Shown here piece by piece: positions 50,706 through 59,526 of a stretch of DNA of 64,000 nt (the stretch's first letter is position 1; every line of letters begins with the position of its first letter). Where the stretch lies: NCBI GenBank assembly GCA_020025915.1, contig JAHHRH010000003.1:18014-82013 (forward strand), written 5' to 3'. The DNA comes from Sutterella sp. (GTDB taxonomy: Bacteria > Pseudomonadota > Gammaproteobacteria > Burkholderiales > Burkholderiaceae_F). The notes under the pieces are model-generated. The model was not told where the DNA came from. It ran no database searches and saw nothing but the letters and a program-made list of their open reading frames with translations. The translations under genes and the position numbers were made by a program.

Positions 50706-50866
50706 GAGGGTGAGTGTCTACATAAATAACCGTTGCAAGTGAACGGAAATACGTGGAGGAATTAGATTTCGGAAATTTTTTTCAACTTTTTGCTACAATC
50801 TATGATCACTGTAGTAACCGCTTTTTTGTGGCTGTTTGTAAATGGCCATAAAGGAAAGATTGTATG

Positions 50867-51466
50867 ATGCTTCTTTTCTCGGGTATGACTTGTCCGTTTT
50901 CTCATAGTTGCCGTTTCGTGTTGTATGAAAAGGGTTGCGACTTTGAAGTTCATGAAGTTGACATGTTCAATCCGATCGATCTTAGCGCCTATAACCCCTA
51001 TGGCGAAGTCCCAATTCTTCGGGAACGCGAGATGACGCTCTATACTGCTGAAGTCATCAATATGTATATTGATGACCGCTTCCCTCATCCTCAGTTGATG
51101 CCGCCTGAACCTGTTCAGCGCGCACGTGCACGCTTGTTCATGCACGTGCTCAATGTTGAAGTGTTTAGATATGTCCGCGTGCTCGAGAATCGCGACATGT
51201 CTGAAGACCAACACAACGTTGCTCGCCGCAAGTTGCGTGATAACCTGTGCATGTTTGCACAACGCTTGCGAAACGGCGGTTTTATTCTTGAGGATGGCTT
51301 CTCGCTGTTGGATACGATGTTAGCACCTGTGCTTTGGCGTTTAGGTCACTATGAAATCGAAATGCCTGATACGGCAGCGCAGCTGATGACTTATGGTGAA
51401 CGTCTCTTCTCGCGTCCTGCTTTTATTGACTCCATGACGCCAGCTGAGCGTGTCATGCGTCGCTAA
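50867..51466 (+). CDS. sspA: Stringent starvation protein A
   Basis: GST-fold RNA polymerase-associated protein. Starting at the second ATG (50867) it has 199 aa; 50864 is equally possible. MLLFSGMTCPFSHSCRFVLYEKG is the thioredoxin-like half, with NPYGEVPILRERE. TACAAT at 50794-50799 is a possible -10 box. Confidence 0.93.
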   Translation: MLLFSGMTCPFSHSCRFVLYEKGCDFEVHEVDMFNPIDLSAYNPYGEVPILREREMTLYTAEVINMYIDDRFPHPQLMPPEPVQRARARLFMHVLNVEVFRYVRVLENRDMSEDQHNVARRKLRDNLCMFAQRLRNGGFILEDGFSLLDTMLAPVLWRLGHYEIEMPDTAAQLMTYGERLFSRPAFIDSMTPAERVMRR

Positions 51467-51548
51467 GGTGATTCATTGGTAATTTCAAAGGAAATGGCTG
51501 AGGGTTTTTAACCGTCGGCCTTTCTTTTACATATTAAAAGGATTCACA

Positions 51549-51956
51549 ATGATGCAAGCTTCCAATCCGAAGCCTATGAAGCCTTACTTGATCAATGCTG
51601 TGCTCGATTATTGCCGAGATACAGGAATGTCGCCTTATGTGATGGTGGCTGTCGATCATGCTTGTCAGGTTCCGATGGAGTATGTGCGCGATGATCGCAT
51701 TGTTTTTGATGTGACTGATGAAGCTGTGAATCGTTTGGTAGTTACAGACGAGGCGTTAAGTTTTCAAGCGCGATTTGGTGAAAGTAACGACATCTTTGAT
51801 GTTTATGTACCATTGAATCGCATTATTGCTGTGACGCCGTTGGAATGCCCACAGTTTGCTTTGCATTTTGAGGTCACTGACTCTGTCATCGCGGAAAAGC
51901 CGCAAGAAGTAACAACCAATACGCCTCCTGTGCGCCGTCCAATGCGTGTGAAGTAA
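51549..51956 (+). CDS. sspB: ClpXP protease adaptor SspB
   Basis: 135 aa. Substrate-binding domain (KPYLINAVLDYCRDTGMSPY, ARFGESNDIFDVYVPL) and a flexible tail ending in a ClpX-binding RRPMRVK motif. It delivers ssrA-tagged proteins to ClpXP. Paired with sspA as usual. Confidence 0.95.
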   Translation: MMQASNPKPMKPYLINAVLDYCRDTGMSPYVMVAVDHACQVPMEYVRDDRIVFDVTDEAVNRLVVTDEALSFQARFGESNDIFDVYVPLNRIIAVTPLECPQFALHFEVTDSVIAEKPQEVTTNTPPVRRPMRVK

Positions 51957-51971
51957 GGTACTGTAAAAAAT

Positions 51972-52002
51972 TTGCCTATAACAGTCGATAAGATGCTATA
52001 AT
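51972..52002 (+). promoter_or_regulatory. tRNA-Thr promoter
   Basis: A consensus TATAAT (51997-52002) with the extended-10 TG at 51994-51995. TTGCCT (51972-51977) is 19 bases upstream, a long spacing that an extended -10 tolerates. Confidence 0.65.
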
Positions 52003-52012
52003 CTTTCACTCA

Positions 52013-52088
52013 GCCTCTTTAGCTCAGTTGGTAGAGCAACCGCCTTGTAAGCGGTAGGTCATCTGTTCGAGTCAGTTAAGGGGCACCA
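52013..52088 (+). tRNA. thrT: tRNA-Thr (anticodon TGT)
   Basis: 76 nt. Acceptor GCCTCTT pairs with AAGGGGC (one T-G), discriminator A and encoded CCA. Anticodon loop CTTGTAA gives TGT. T loop contains TGTTCGAGTCA. Location after sspB is conserved in relatives. Confidence 0.96.
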
Positions 52089-52094
52089 AACACT

Positions 52095-52131
52095 AGACCC
52101 GTGCCGTGCTATGCGGTGCGGGTCTTTCTTT
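52095..52131 (+). terminator. Terminator after tRNA-Thr
   Basis: AGACCCG and CCG pair with CGG and CGGGTCT around a short loop, followed by TTCTTTT. Confidence 0.88.
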
Positions 52132-52346
52132 TCCTACAAGTCGTTTTCAAGGATTTTAGCTTATGCCGCCGTTTCACGCGGTGCCGTCTTGACCCCTTTA
52201 AGCCTGTGTTTTCAAGTAGCCAATGTAGTAGCCAAAACGGCGCGCGAATACCGTACCCCAAAATGAGGTCGTGCATAGCATGGGTTTACAAAGGTTTCAT
52301 AAGACAGAGGGTTTGCAAAGAAAAGTGCTACCATCCGAAGCGGGTG
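52132..52346. other. Gene-free 215-base stretch downstream of tRNA-Thr
   Basis: Composition differs from the flanking genes. The segment near 52206-52227 repeats GTAGCCAA twice, 12 bases apart, and a frame through it reads QVANVVAKTAREYRTPK before TGA. No start codon or complete gene is evident. A position 3' of a tRNA gene suggests a remnant of an integrated element, but I cannot show it. Confidence 0.3.
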
Positions 52347-53171
52347 TTAGGGGCGACGTCCCATAGTGACACGGTCATTTCCACCATAATCCTTGACACT
52401 TCGTATAGCAGCAAGACCGTAGGAGCGGAAAAGATCGGCTACGGCTTCAGCTTGATCCCACCCGTGTTCAACCAGTAACCAACCACCAATATCGAGATGT
52501 TCAATGGCGTGAGCTACAATTTCATGTAGACAAGAGAGGCCATCTACGCCATCCGTGAGTGCTGTTTGTGGTTCGTGTTGCAATGCTGGAAGGTGTTCGT
52601 CATTTGGACGAATATAAGGTGGGTTACTAAGAATTAAATCGAACTTTTCGTTGTCTTTGATGGGGTTCCACCAAGAGCCTAAACGGAAATCAATATCGGC
52701 TTCTAAAGCTTCGGCATTGTTTTTTGCAATAGCAAGAGCAGCTTCAGAAAAATCTGTAGCGGTCACTTGTGAGCCAGGGCATTCTTTCGCGATTGTAATG
52801 GCAATGCACCCACTTCCTGTTCCCATGTCTAGGACTTTTGGGCGTTCTGGCGTCACCATGAGGGCTTGTTCAATAAGCACTTCAGTATCAGGGCGAGGTA
52901 TCAGGACATTAGGATCAACAGTAAAGTAACGACCAAAAAATTCTTGATGACCGATTAAATAAGGAACAGGGACACCATCAAGACGCATTGAAACAAACAT
53001 ATCAAACGTCATGACTGTTGTATCGGTTAACTCATCATCATCATGGGCAATGAGATATTCTTTTGGCTTATCGAGAATATGGGCTAAAAGAATAAAAGCT
53101 TCAAAGCGACCAATTTTGGGAATCGCATCGGCAATCAAAGCCCGGACGGTATTGCGTTTTACTTCAGTCAT
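52347..53171 (-). CDS. prmC: Release factor glutamine N5-methyltransferase
   Basis: Methylates the Gln of the GGQ motif in RF1 and RF2. 274 aa: N-terminal helical domain, SAM site VLDMGTGSGCIAITIAKE, catalytic NPPY (LILSNPPYIRPNDEH). It follows prfA, its substrate's gene, by 18 bases. Confidence 0.96.
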   Translation of the reverse strand: MTEVKRNTVRALIADAIPKIGRFEAFILLAHILDKPKEYLIAHDDDELTDTTVMTFDMFVSMRLDGVPVPYLIGHQEFFGRYFTVDPNVLIPRPDTEVLIEQALMVTPERPKVLDMGTGSGCIAITIAKECPGSQVTATDFSEAALAIAKNNAEALEADIDFRLGSWWNPIKDNEKFDLILSNPPYIRPNDEHLPALQHEPQTALTDGVDGLSCLHEIVAHAIEHLDIGGWLLVEHGWDQAEAVADLFRSYGLAAIRSVKDYGGNDRVTMGRRP

Positions 53172-53189
53172 GACGTGAGAATGTCTCTG

Positions 53190-54266
53190 TTAAGCCAGGG
53201 CAGCTAACTGTTCGGCTTGATGTTGAGTGGTAAGCGCCGTAATAATTTCAGCGATGTCACCATCCATAATAGCCTCAAGACGATAAAGCGTGAGGTTTAT
53301 GCGGTGATCTGTCACACGTCCCTGAGGATAATTGTATGTTCTAATGCGTTCAGAGCGATCGCCTGAGCCGATTAAACTCTTACGCTCGCTGGCTTCTTTT
53401 GCTTGTTGTTCTGCAACTTGAGCGGCATGAATGCGTGAAGCAAGTATAGCCATGGCTCGTGCTTTGTTTTGGGTTTGACTGCGTTCGTCCTGGCATTCTA
53501 CGACGAGCCCTGTTGGCAAATGTGTAATGCGAACTGCGGAGTCTGTTTTTTGCACGTGCTGGCCGCCAGCCCCAGAGGCACGGAAGACGTCAATGCGCAA
53601 ATCGGCTGGATTGAGATCGACTTCTTCGATTTCGTCTAATTCAGGAAGGACAGCAACTGTGCAAGCAGAGGTGTGAACACGTCCTTGGCTTTCAGTAACA
53701 GGAACGCGCTGAACACGATGGCCACCTGATTCAAATTTCAGACGTGAATAAGCACCTTCGCCGATAATTCGAACGATGACTTCTTTGTAGCCACCTAATT
53801 CACTTTCATTTTTCGAGACAATCTCAGTTTGCCAGTTTTGTGTTTCAGCATAGCGAAGATACATACGCAACAAATCACCAGCAAAAATTGCGGATTCATC
53901 GCCGCCAGTACCTGCGCGGATTTCGAGGAAGATATTTCGGCTGTCGTTGGGATCCTTGGGCAATAGCAGAATTTGAAGTTCGTGTTCGATAACTTCTAAT
54001 TTGGCTTGTGAAGCATGGACTTCTTCTTGTGCAAAGTCCTTCATATCGGGATCTTGTAGCATTTCTTTTGCAGTCTGAAGATCCAATTCTGTTTGTTCTA
54101 ATTCGTGATGTTTTTGGACAACAGGCTCAATGTCTGCACGCTCCTTGGTGAGAGTTCGGAATTTTGTCATATCTTGCGCGCACTCTGGCGCGGCCAACAT
54201 ACCGTCGATTTCTTCAAGGCGGCGTGCCAGTTGGCGTAGTTTCAATCGCATGTTGTCGTTGATCAT
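53190..54266 (-). CDS. prfA: Peptide chain release factor 1
   Basis: Reads UAA and UAG. 358 aa: codon-recognition PxT motif as PVT (189-191, in RVPVTESQGRVHTSA), catalytic GGQ (234-236, SGAGGQHVQ). The first methionine (MINDN) or Met 6 may be the true start. Confidence 0.96.
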   Translation of the reverse strand: MINDNMRLKLRQLARRLEEIDGMLAAPECAQDMTKFRTLTKERADIEPVVQKHHELEQTELDLQTAKEMLQDPDMKDFAQEEVHASQAKLEVIEHELQILLLPKDPNDSRNIFLEIRAGTGGDESAIFAGDLLRMYLRYAETQNWQTEIVSKNESELGGYKEVIVRIIGEGAYSRLKFESGGHRVQRVPVTESQGRVHTSACTVAVLPELDEIEEVDLNPADLRIDVFRASGAGGQHVQKTDSAVRITHLPTGLVVECQDERSQTQNKARAMAILASRIHAAQVAEQQAKEASERKSLIGSGDRSERIRTYNYPQGRVTDHRINLTLYRLEAIMDGDIAEIITALTTQHQAEQLAALA

Positions 54267-54310
54267 CTTGGCAGCAAATCAAAAAAAGTGTTAAGCCTCT
54301 AAGAATAGCT

Positions 54311-54337
54311 AAAAAAAGAGGAACCCGTAGGTTCCTC
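54311..54337 (-). terminator. Terminator of hemA
   Basis: GAGGAACC-CGTA-GGTTCCTC (54318-54337), followed on the - strand by seven T. It lies seven bases after the hemA stop. Confidence 0.9.
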
Positions 54338-54343
54338 GATGAT

Positions 54344-55633
54344 TTATCGGTCATGACGACGATAAAAACGATTCAATAATCGTTCCATCAAGTCTCGATC
54401 TTCGTCGCATAACCCTTCGGCGTTACGCAAAAGAATTGTGGGGTCATGCGTGAGTTTGTTGGTCAAACCGTGCGCTAACATAGCTAATACTTCTTCGGGA
54501 TCGTCACCGTGATGAAGATGACGAAGGGCTCGTGCTAATTCGGCATCTCGTAACATATGGGCGCGATCGCGTAGGGATTGAATATAAGGCACGGTTTCGC
54601 GTTGGCGAAGCCATTCGGCAAAGTCATTCATACGCAAGCTAATGATCGTTTCAGCTTGTGTGATTGCAGCTTGACGGCTAGCCAAACCTTGATTGACGAC
54701 TTTACCTAAATCATCAACAGTATAAACATACACGTCATCGAGACTATCAATTTCTGGTTCCACGTCACGTGGCACGGCCAAGTCTACAATGAACATTGGG
54801 CGATGCTTACGTTCAGCAATAGCGCGTTCAATCATGCCTAGACCGATAATAGGCAAGGCAGAAGCCGTACAAGAAACGATCACGTCGTAACGAGCGATTT
54901 GTTCCGGAAGGTCAGCTAAGCGTATCGCATCTGCATGCACTGTACATGCAAGTGTTTGGCCGCGTTCCAGCGTACGGTTAGCAATTGTGATGGATTTCGG
55001 ATTTTGTGCGGCAAAGTGTGCGGCACAAAGTTCGATCATTTCGCCTGCGCCCACAAACAATACGCGTTCGTCGTTGAGATTGCCAAAAAGGCGTAACGCT
55101 AAACGCACGGCGGCTGCGGCTAAACTGACAGAGTTAGCGCCAATTGCAGTGGCAGTTCGTACTTCTTTGGCAACAGTGAATGTGGATTGAAAAAGATGAT
55201 TGAGCATCGTGCCGAGGCCATGGGCGTCACGCGCCATTTTTTCGGCTTTTTTCATTTGTCCCACAATTTGAGTTTCGCCTAACACCATGGAGTCGAGACC
55301 AGAGGCAACACGGAAGGTGTGCTTGGCAGCCTCTTCTTGTTCAAAGATATAGACGTGTGGTTCTAACTCGGAGCGACTGACATGCTTACGATCGCAAATA
55401 AAATCAAGAATAGCGTCTTTGGCAGCGTCCGCATTTTCGGCAACACAATAGAGTTCGGTACGGTTGCACGTAGACAGAATGGCGGCTTCATGAACCCCCC
55501 CCATCTGAGTGCTAGAAAATCGCTCGCGCAGATGGCTGATAGTTTCGGCAACTTCATCGGGGCCGAAGGCTACGCGCTCACGAACGGAAACTGGCGCGGT
55601 AGTATGGTTAAGACCTATAGCAAGCAGATGCAT
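54344..55633 (-). CDS. hemA: Glutamyl-tRNA reductase
   Basis: Reduces Glu-tRNA to glutamate-1-semialdehyde, committing it to haem. From ATG 55633 (MHLLAIGLNHTTAPVSVRERVAF) it has 429 aa; catalytic Cys 56 in STCNRTELY, then the NADPH domain (VGAGEM). An in-frame ATG at 55690 would add 19 residues. Neither start has a visible SD. Confidence 0.93.
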   Translation of the reverse strand: MHLLAIGLNHTTAPVSVRERVAFGPDEVAETISHLRERFSSTQMGGVHEAAILSTCNRTELYCVAENADAAKDAILDFICDRKHVSRSELEPHVYIFEQEEAAKHTFRVASGLDSMVLGETQIVGQMKKAEKMARDAHGLGTMLNHLFQSTFTVAKEVRTATAIGANSVSLAAAAVRLALRLFGNLNDERVLFVGAGEMIELCAAHFAAQNPKSITIANRTLERGQTLACTVHADAIRLADLPEQIARYDVIVSCTASALPIIGLGMIERAIAERKHRPMFIVDLAVPRDVEPEIDSLDDVYVYTVDDLGKVVNQGLASRQAAITQAETIISLRMNDFAEWLRQRETVPYIQSLRDRAHMLRDAELARALRHLHHGDDPEEVLAMLAHGLTNKLTHDPTILLRNAEGLCDEDRDLMERLLNRFYRRHDR

Positions 55634-55699
55634 CGCGACGGTAAATGGAAATGATGAGTTGCTACGTCGTGTAGCAACAATGTTTAACATAATGCGCGA

Positions 55700-55705
55700 A
55701 TTATA
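55700..55705 (-). promoter_or_regulatory. Consensus -10 box of hemA
   Basis: TATAAT on the - strand (55705 to 55700). No good -35 lies 17 bases upstream. Transcription from it would begin near 55693, about three bases before the upstream ATG at 55690. Confidence 0.45.
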
Positions 55706-55765
55706 TAGGGCTTAACGTTGTATTTAGCTTAAGAAAGTTTGAGGATCTGAAGGGGTGTGAAAGAG

Positions 55766-56260
55766 ATGACTCACGAAACAGACACTGATGGCCTTTCTTT
55801 GGCCACAAAGCGAGCTAGGGCAGAGGTTCGACGCCGGGCGGTATTGAGTGCTGGAGCGACATTGGTACCTCTGCCTGGTTTGGATGTGGCAGTTGATGTA
55901 GGTGCGTTGGTGAGCATGTTTAATACAGTCAACCGAATTTATTATTTGAGTCCTGAGCAAATAGCACAGTTGAATACAGAGGACCGTATCGCTGTATTTA
56001 AAGTGATGAGTCGTGTGGGTTCAACGTTTGCGGGGAAATATGTGTCTAGTTCCATGGTGCTTGGTCTAGTAAAGCAGGTAGGGGCTCGTTGGGCGAGTGG
56101 TCGACTAGCTCGGTGGGTTCCTGTTATCGGGCAAGGTACGGCAGCGGCCTTGTCATATGGGATGTTTATGTGGTTAGGAGACTCGCATATCAAAGAATGT
56201 CTTGCGATTCGTCGGGAAGTTAAATTGTTAATGTTGAAATATACGAAGGAGGATGTATGA
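55766..56260 (+). CDS. Small hydrophobic protein, DUF697/YcjF-like
   Basis: 164 aa from ATG 55766 (AGGGG about ten bases upstream; GTG 55757 is an alternative). A charged N-terminus is followed by AVLSAGATLVPLPGLDVAVDVGALVSMF and a second apolar stretch (VPVIGQGTAAALSYGMFMWLG). The PLPGLDVAVD pattern recalls DUF697 membrane proteins. Function unknown. Its stop overlaps the queC start (ATGA). Confidence 0.6.
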   Translation: MTHETDTDGLSLATKRARAEVRRRAVLSAGATLVPLPGLDVAVDVGALVSMFNTVNRIYYLSPEQIAQLNTEDRIAVFKVMSRVGSTFAGKYVSSSMVLGLVKQVGARWASGRLARWVPVIGQGTAAALSYGMFMWLGDSHIKECLAIRREVKLLMLKYTKEDV

Positions 56261-56997
56261 GTACCACAGGAGAAGGTGAAACGCCGATGCTTAGAGAGGG
56301 TTCTGCCTTGGTTTTGTTTTCAGGTGGTCAGGACTCTACGACTTGTTTGGCCTGGGCGCTTGAGCGTTTTGAGCGCGTTGAAACAATAGGTTTTAATTAT
56401 GGGCAGCGCCATCAAGTGGAATTGATGTGTCGAGAAAAGCTCTTGATAAAGATGAGAGACTTAAAGCCTACTTGGGATGATCGTTTAGGCAAAGACCATA
56501 TGTTGGATATGGGACTTTTGGGACAGATTAGTGACTGTGCCTTAACTCAAGAGCAGGCAATTGCATTTTCACAGCAAGGAGTGCCGAATACATTTGTACC
56601 TGGACGTAATTTATTGTTTTTTACGTTTGCTGCGACTGTTGCTTATCGTCGTGGTATTAAAACCTTAGTGGGTGGTATGTGTGAAACCGATTATTCTGGT
56701 TATGCAGATTGTCGGGACAATACGCTTAAAAGTTTGCAGGTAGCTCTTTCATTAGGCTTGGATCGGTCAGTGGTGATTGAAACTCCGCTGATGTGGCTCA
56801 CCAAAGCGCAAACTTGGACATTAGCTGAAACTTTAGGAGGCGAAGCTTTGGTGAATGTTGTTCGCTGGGATACCCATACATGTTATACAGGGGATCGTGC
56901 TCATAAGCATCCTTGGGGGTATGGTTGTGGAGAGTGTCCAGCGTGTGTACTGAGGAAACAGGGGTGGGATGCTTATTGTCAGGCAAGTCAACAATAA
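56257..56997 (+). CDS. queC: 7-cyano-7-deazaguanine synthase
   Basis: ATP-dependent amide/nitrile formation in queuosine precursor (preQ0) synthesis. 246 aa: PP-loop SGGQDSTTCLAWAL, zinc cysteines at the C-terminus (GCGECPACVLRKQGW). MLREG at codon 11 may be the functional start. No other que gene is in the window. Confidence 0.94.
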   Translation: MSTTGEGETPMLREGSALVLFSGGQDSTTCLAWALERFERVETIGFNYGQRHQVELMCREKLLIKMRDLKPTWDDRLGKDHMLDMGLLGQISDCALTQEQAIAFSQQGVPNTFVPGRNLLFFTFAATVAYRRGIKTLVGGMCETDYSGYADCRDNTLKSLQVALSLGLDRSVVIETPLMWLTKAQTWTLAETLGGEALVNVVRWDTHTCYTGDRAHKHPWGYGCGECPACVLRKQGWDAYCQASQQ

Positions 56998-57064
56998 ACA
57001 TTAATGAGTGACATGTAAGGGTGCTGATCTAGTACCCTTATTGTTCTCTAGAAATTTTAAGATG

Positions 57065-57095
57065 AAAAAAAAGCAGGCTGAATAATCAGTCTGCT
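57065..57095 (-). terminator. Terminator of tRNA-Phe
   Basis: On the - strand AGCAG and CTGA pair with TCAG and CTGCT around TTAT, followed by a T8 run. Confidence 0.88.
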
Positions 57096-57100
57096 CGTCA

Positions 57101-57176
57101 TGGTGGCTGGGGACGGAATCGAACCGCCGACACGCGGATTTTCAATCCGCTGCTCTACCAACTGAGCTACCCAGCC
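57101..57176 (-). tRNA. pheT: tRNA-Phe (anticodon GAA)
   Basis: 76 nt on the - strand. Acceptor GGCTGGG pairs with CCCAGCC, encoded CCA present. Anticodon loop TTGAAAA gives GAA. T loop GGTTCGATTCC. It stands alone between queC and dsbC. The symbol is by function only. Confidence 0.96.
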
Positions 57177-57377
57177 ACATGCGAGACGACAATTATATCC
57201 CTGTGAGAAAAAAAAAGCAAGAGCCTATGTGTAAAAAGTCAAAAAAATCGGAAGTCAAGTTCACGACAATTTTTTACGAACTTAGGCTAAAAATTTTCTG
57301 GATTTTAAGCGCGACGGAATTAGGGTGAGATAGACTTCGTACGATTTAGGCAAAAGAGCCTGTTATAGGTTAGAAAT

Positions 57378-58088
57378 ATGTCGAAAAAGAAATTGCTTGT
57401 TGCATTAGGCGTCTGTTTTGCAGCAGGCGTGTGTACTCAGACGTTGGCTGCAACACCTAAGAGTGTTGAGACTGCTCTCTTAAAAAATACAGGACTTCAG
57501 GCTGAGGAAGTTCGTACAAGTCCTATGCCAGGGGTCTGGGAAGTTTTAGTCGAAGACCGTATTTATTATGTAGATGACACAGCACGTTATGTGCTTTTTG
57601 GTCGAATGATTGATACTGTCTCACAGGTTGACTTAACGAATGAGCGCATTCGTGAGGTTGCAAGATCACGTTGGAAGGATTGGCCTGTGAAGGATGCTGT
57701 GAAACAGGTGTTTGGTACTGGTGAACGTGAACTAGTGGTCTTTTCCGATGCGAACTGTACTTTCTGTCGAACGATGGAACGTGTTTATGCGCAGGTGGGT
57801 AATCTGACGGTCTATACGTTTATTACACCGATGTTGCGTGGCGAAACGAATGCTCGAGAAATTGTTTGCTCTAAGGACCCTGCTAAGGCTTGGCACGAGT
57901 GGATGAAGAACAGTATTCGACCCGCAGCAGTCCCTTCTAGTTGTGATACGAGTGTTTTACAGCGCAATTTATTACTTGCGAATCGATTCAATGTAACTGG
58001 GGCGCCGACCTTTTTCTTTAAGACAGGTGACCGTCATACTGGAGCGTTGTCTCCTCAACAACTCGAAAATATGTTGACTGCGCAATAA
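57378..58088 (+). CDS. dsbC: Thiol:disulfide interchange protein DsbC
   Basis: Periplasmic disulfide isomerase. 236 aa: signal peptide ending about residue 25 (TLAA), N-terminal dimerisation domain, then a thioredoxin fold with active-site CTFC (Cys 127, Cys 130) and cis-Pro in TGAPTFFF. E. coli DsbC has CGYC, so the redox dipeptide differs. The predicted partner DsbD is not here. Confidence 0.92.
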   Translation: MSKKKLLVALGVCFAAGVCTQTLAATPKSVETALLKNTGLQAEEVRTSPMPGVWEVLVEDRIYYVDDTARYVLFGRMIDTVSQVDLTNERIREVARSRWKDWPVKDAVKQVFGTGERELVVFSDANCTFCRTMERVYAQVGNLTVYTFITPMLRGETNAREIVCSKDPAKAWHEWMKNSIRPAAVPSSCDTSVLQRNLLLANRFNVTGAPTFFFKTGDRHTGALSPQQLENMLTAQ

Positions 58089-58101
58089 TCAGTAAACCAG
58101 C

Positions 58102-58146
58102 ATGTAAAAAAGACGTGCGCTTTTGGGCGACACGTCTTTTTTACAT
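58102..58146 (+). terminator. Bidirectional terminator, dsbC / mltA
   Basis: A perfect 16-bp outer stem (58102-58117 with 58131-58146) containing GACGTG/CACGTC flanked by A6 and T6, plus an inner CGC/GCG. Overlaps nothing coding on either side. Confidence 0.93.
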
Positions 58147-58147
58147 C

Positions 58148-59335
58148 TTACTGAACTGTAAAGGACTCTGGATTCTGTCCATTTGGGACTAAAATCCAGG
58201 CTTCCGTGTTACTTTTCTGGCGACCTGCTTTTGCGCCAGCTTGGTCACCAAAGCCCCAGAAGAAGTCAAATCGTATCGGCCCACGTATTGCTCCGCCAGT
58301 GTCTTGCGCAATAACTGGGCGTGTAATTTTAAGTGTAGGATTGGTTTGGTGTGCATCCACAATAAATGGCGTGCCGAGTAGCCAGTAGCGAAGGTCAACT
58401 GCGACACTTGCTTTCGGTGTGAGAGGAATGCCTTGAGCGCCTGTAGGGCCTAAGTTGGGCGCGATCGTACGCTCAGCAAAGAAAACATAGCTCGGATTTT
58501 GTGCTAGGGCCTCGTCGACCTGATTAGGATGGGTTTTAGCCCAATGTTGGATACGTTGCATTGAGAGTTCATGGCTTTTGAAAAATCCTTTTTGAATGAG
58601 CCAAGTTCCAATGGCGAGATAGCGATGACCGTTTTGGTCGGCAAAGCCGACTCTCATATGTGAGCCATCCGGAAGTTGAATCCGACCAGAACCCTGGATG
58701 TGCAGAAAAAAGGCGGCAACAGGATCATCAACCCATGCAATGGCGTAAGGCTGGAGATCTTGGCGCTTTTGAATGCTAGCTCGATCGTCATAAGGAATTA
58801 CGCGCTGCCCATCAAGTTTGCCTCGAAGTCGTAAGCCTTTGAGTTGAGGATATAAAGAACCTAAATCAATCGTAAGTAAATCATCGGGAACTCTATAGAG
58901 GGGGTACTGGAAAGGTCCTCCTTTCGTACGGCTACCTCGCAGGAGCGGTTCGTAGTATCCCGTCATCAATCCTTGCGTTGAGGGTATAGCTTCGCCAGGC
59001 TGAGTAATGATGACTTGCCAAGGCGTGAAGTTGTTTAAAAAGAAGCGCTGCGCTCCAATGGGATCTGTCTGGATGGCTTGACGACAGACTTCGGTCCAGC
59101 GAGTATCTTGTTCCATCACTTTACAAGATGCTTGAAAGGCAGATAGCGCCGGTTCCCAAGCGTGTTCTTCTATAAGTGGGAGATCGTTGAAATGACTTTG
59201 AATAAAGGTCACTTCAGCTTTTTTGCTACCGACTGGCTTTTGAGACGGTTTTTCTGACGTATCTACTGTCGTACAGGCAGTGAGTGCGCATAAGGTTGAA
59301 AGAGCAAGGAAGCGAAGAACAACTCGGAATGACAT
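58148..59335 (-). CDS. mltA: Membrane-bound lytic murein transglycosylase A
   Basis: Cleaves peptidoglycan glycan strands. Start at 59335 yields a lipoprotein signal (MSFRVVLRFLALSTLCALTAC) and 395 aa; an ATG at 59365 is possible but spoils the signal peptide. LMTGYYEPLLRGSRT, FFLHIQGSGRI and AQDTGGAIRGPIRFDFFWG are family blocks, including the catalytic Asp region. Confidence 0.94.
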   Translation of the reverse strand: MSFRVVLRFLALSTLCALTACTTVDTSEKPSQKPVGSKKAEVTFIQSHFNDLPLIEEHAWEPALSAFQASCKVMEQDTRWTEVCRQAIQTDPIGAQRFFLNNFTPWQVIITQPGEAIPSTQGLMTGYYEPLLRGSRTKGGPFQYPLYRVPDDLLTIDLGSLYPQLKGLRLRGKLDGQRVIPYDDRASIQKRQDLQPYAIAWVDDPVAAFFLHIQGSGRIQLPDGSHMRVGFADQNGHRYLAIGTWLIQKGFFKSHELSMQRIQHWAKTHPNQVDEALAQNPSYVFFAERTIAPNLGPTGAQGIPLTPKASVAVDLRYWLLGTPFIVDAHQTNPTLKITRPVIAQDTGGAIRGPIRFDFFWGFGDQAGAKAGRQKSNTEAWILVPNGQNPESFTVQ

Positions 59336-59526
59336 AACTGTGATAGGCGACAAACAAAAAAACATCCGCAACTAAACAAGTGGCACGTTGATTCTAGGCG
59401 ATGTGTTTAACAACGGTTGTAAAAAATCGGCGAGTTACTTTAGAAAACTCGAAGTCATAGTTAACTGTCGGTACAATGACAAGAGTTTTAACGGACCGCA
59501 ATCAAGCGGAGAAAGGAATATTCATC

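Noticed and set aside
52101..52478. 125-codon + frame downstream of tRNA-Thr
   Set aside because: It starts inside the tRNA terminator and runs into prmC on the opposite strand. The composition is that of non-coding DNA.
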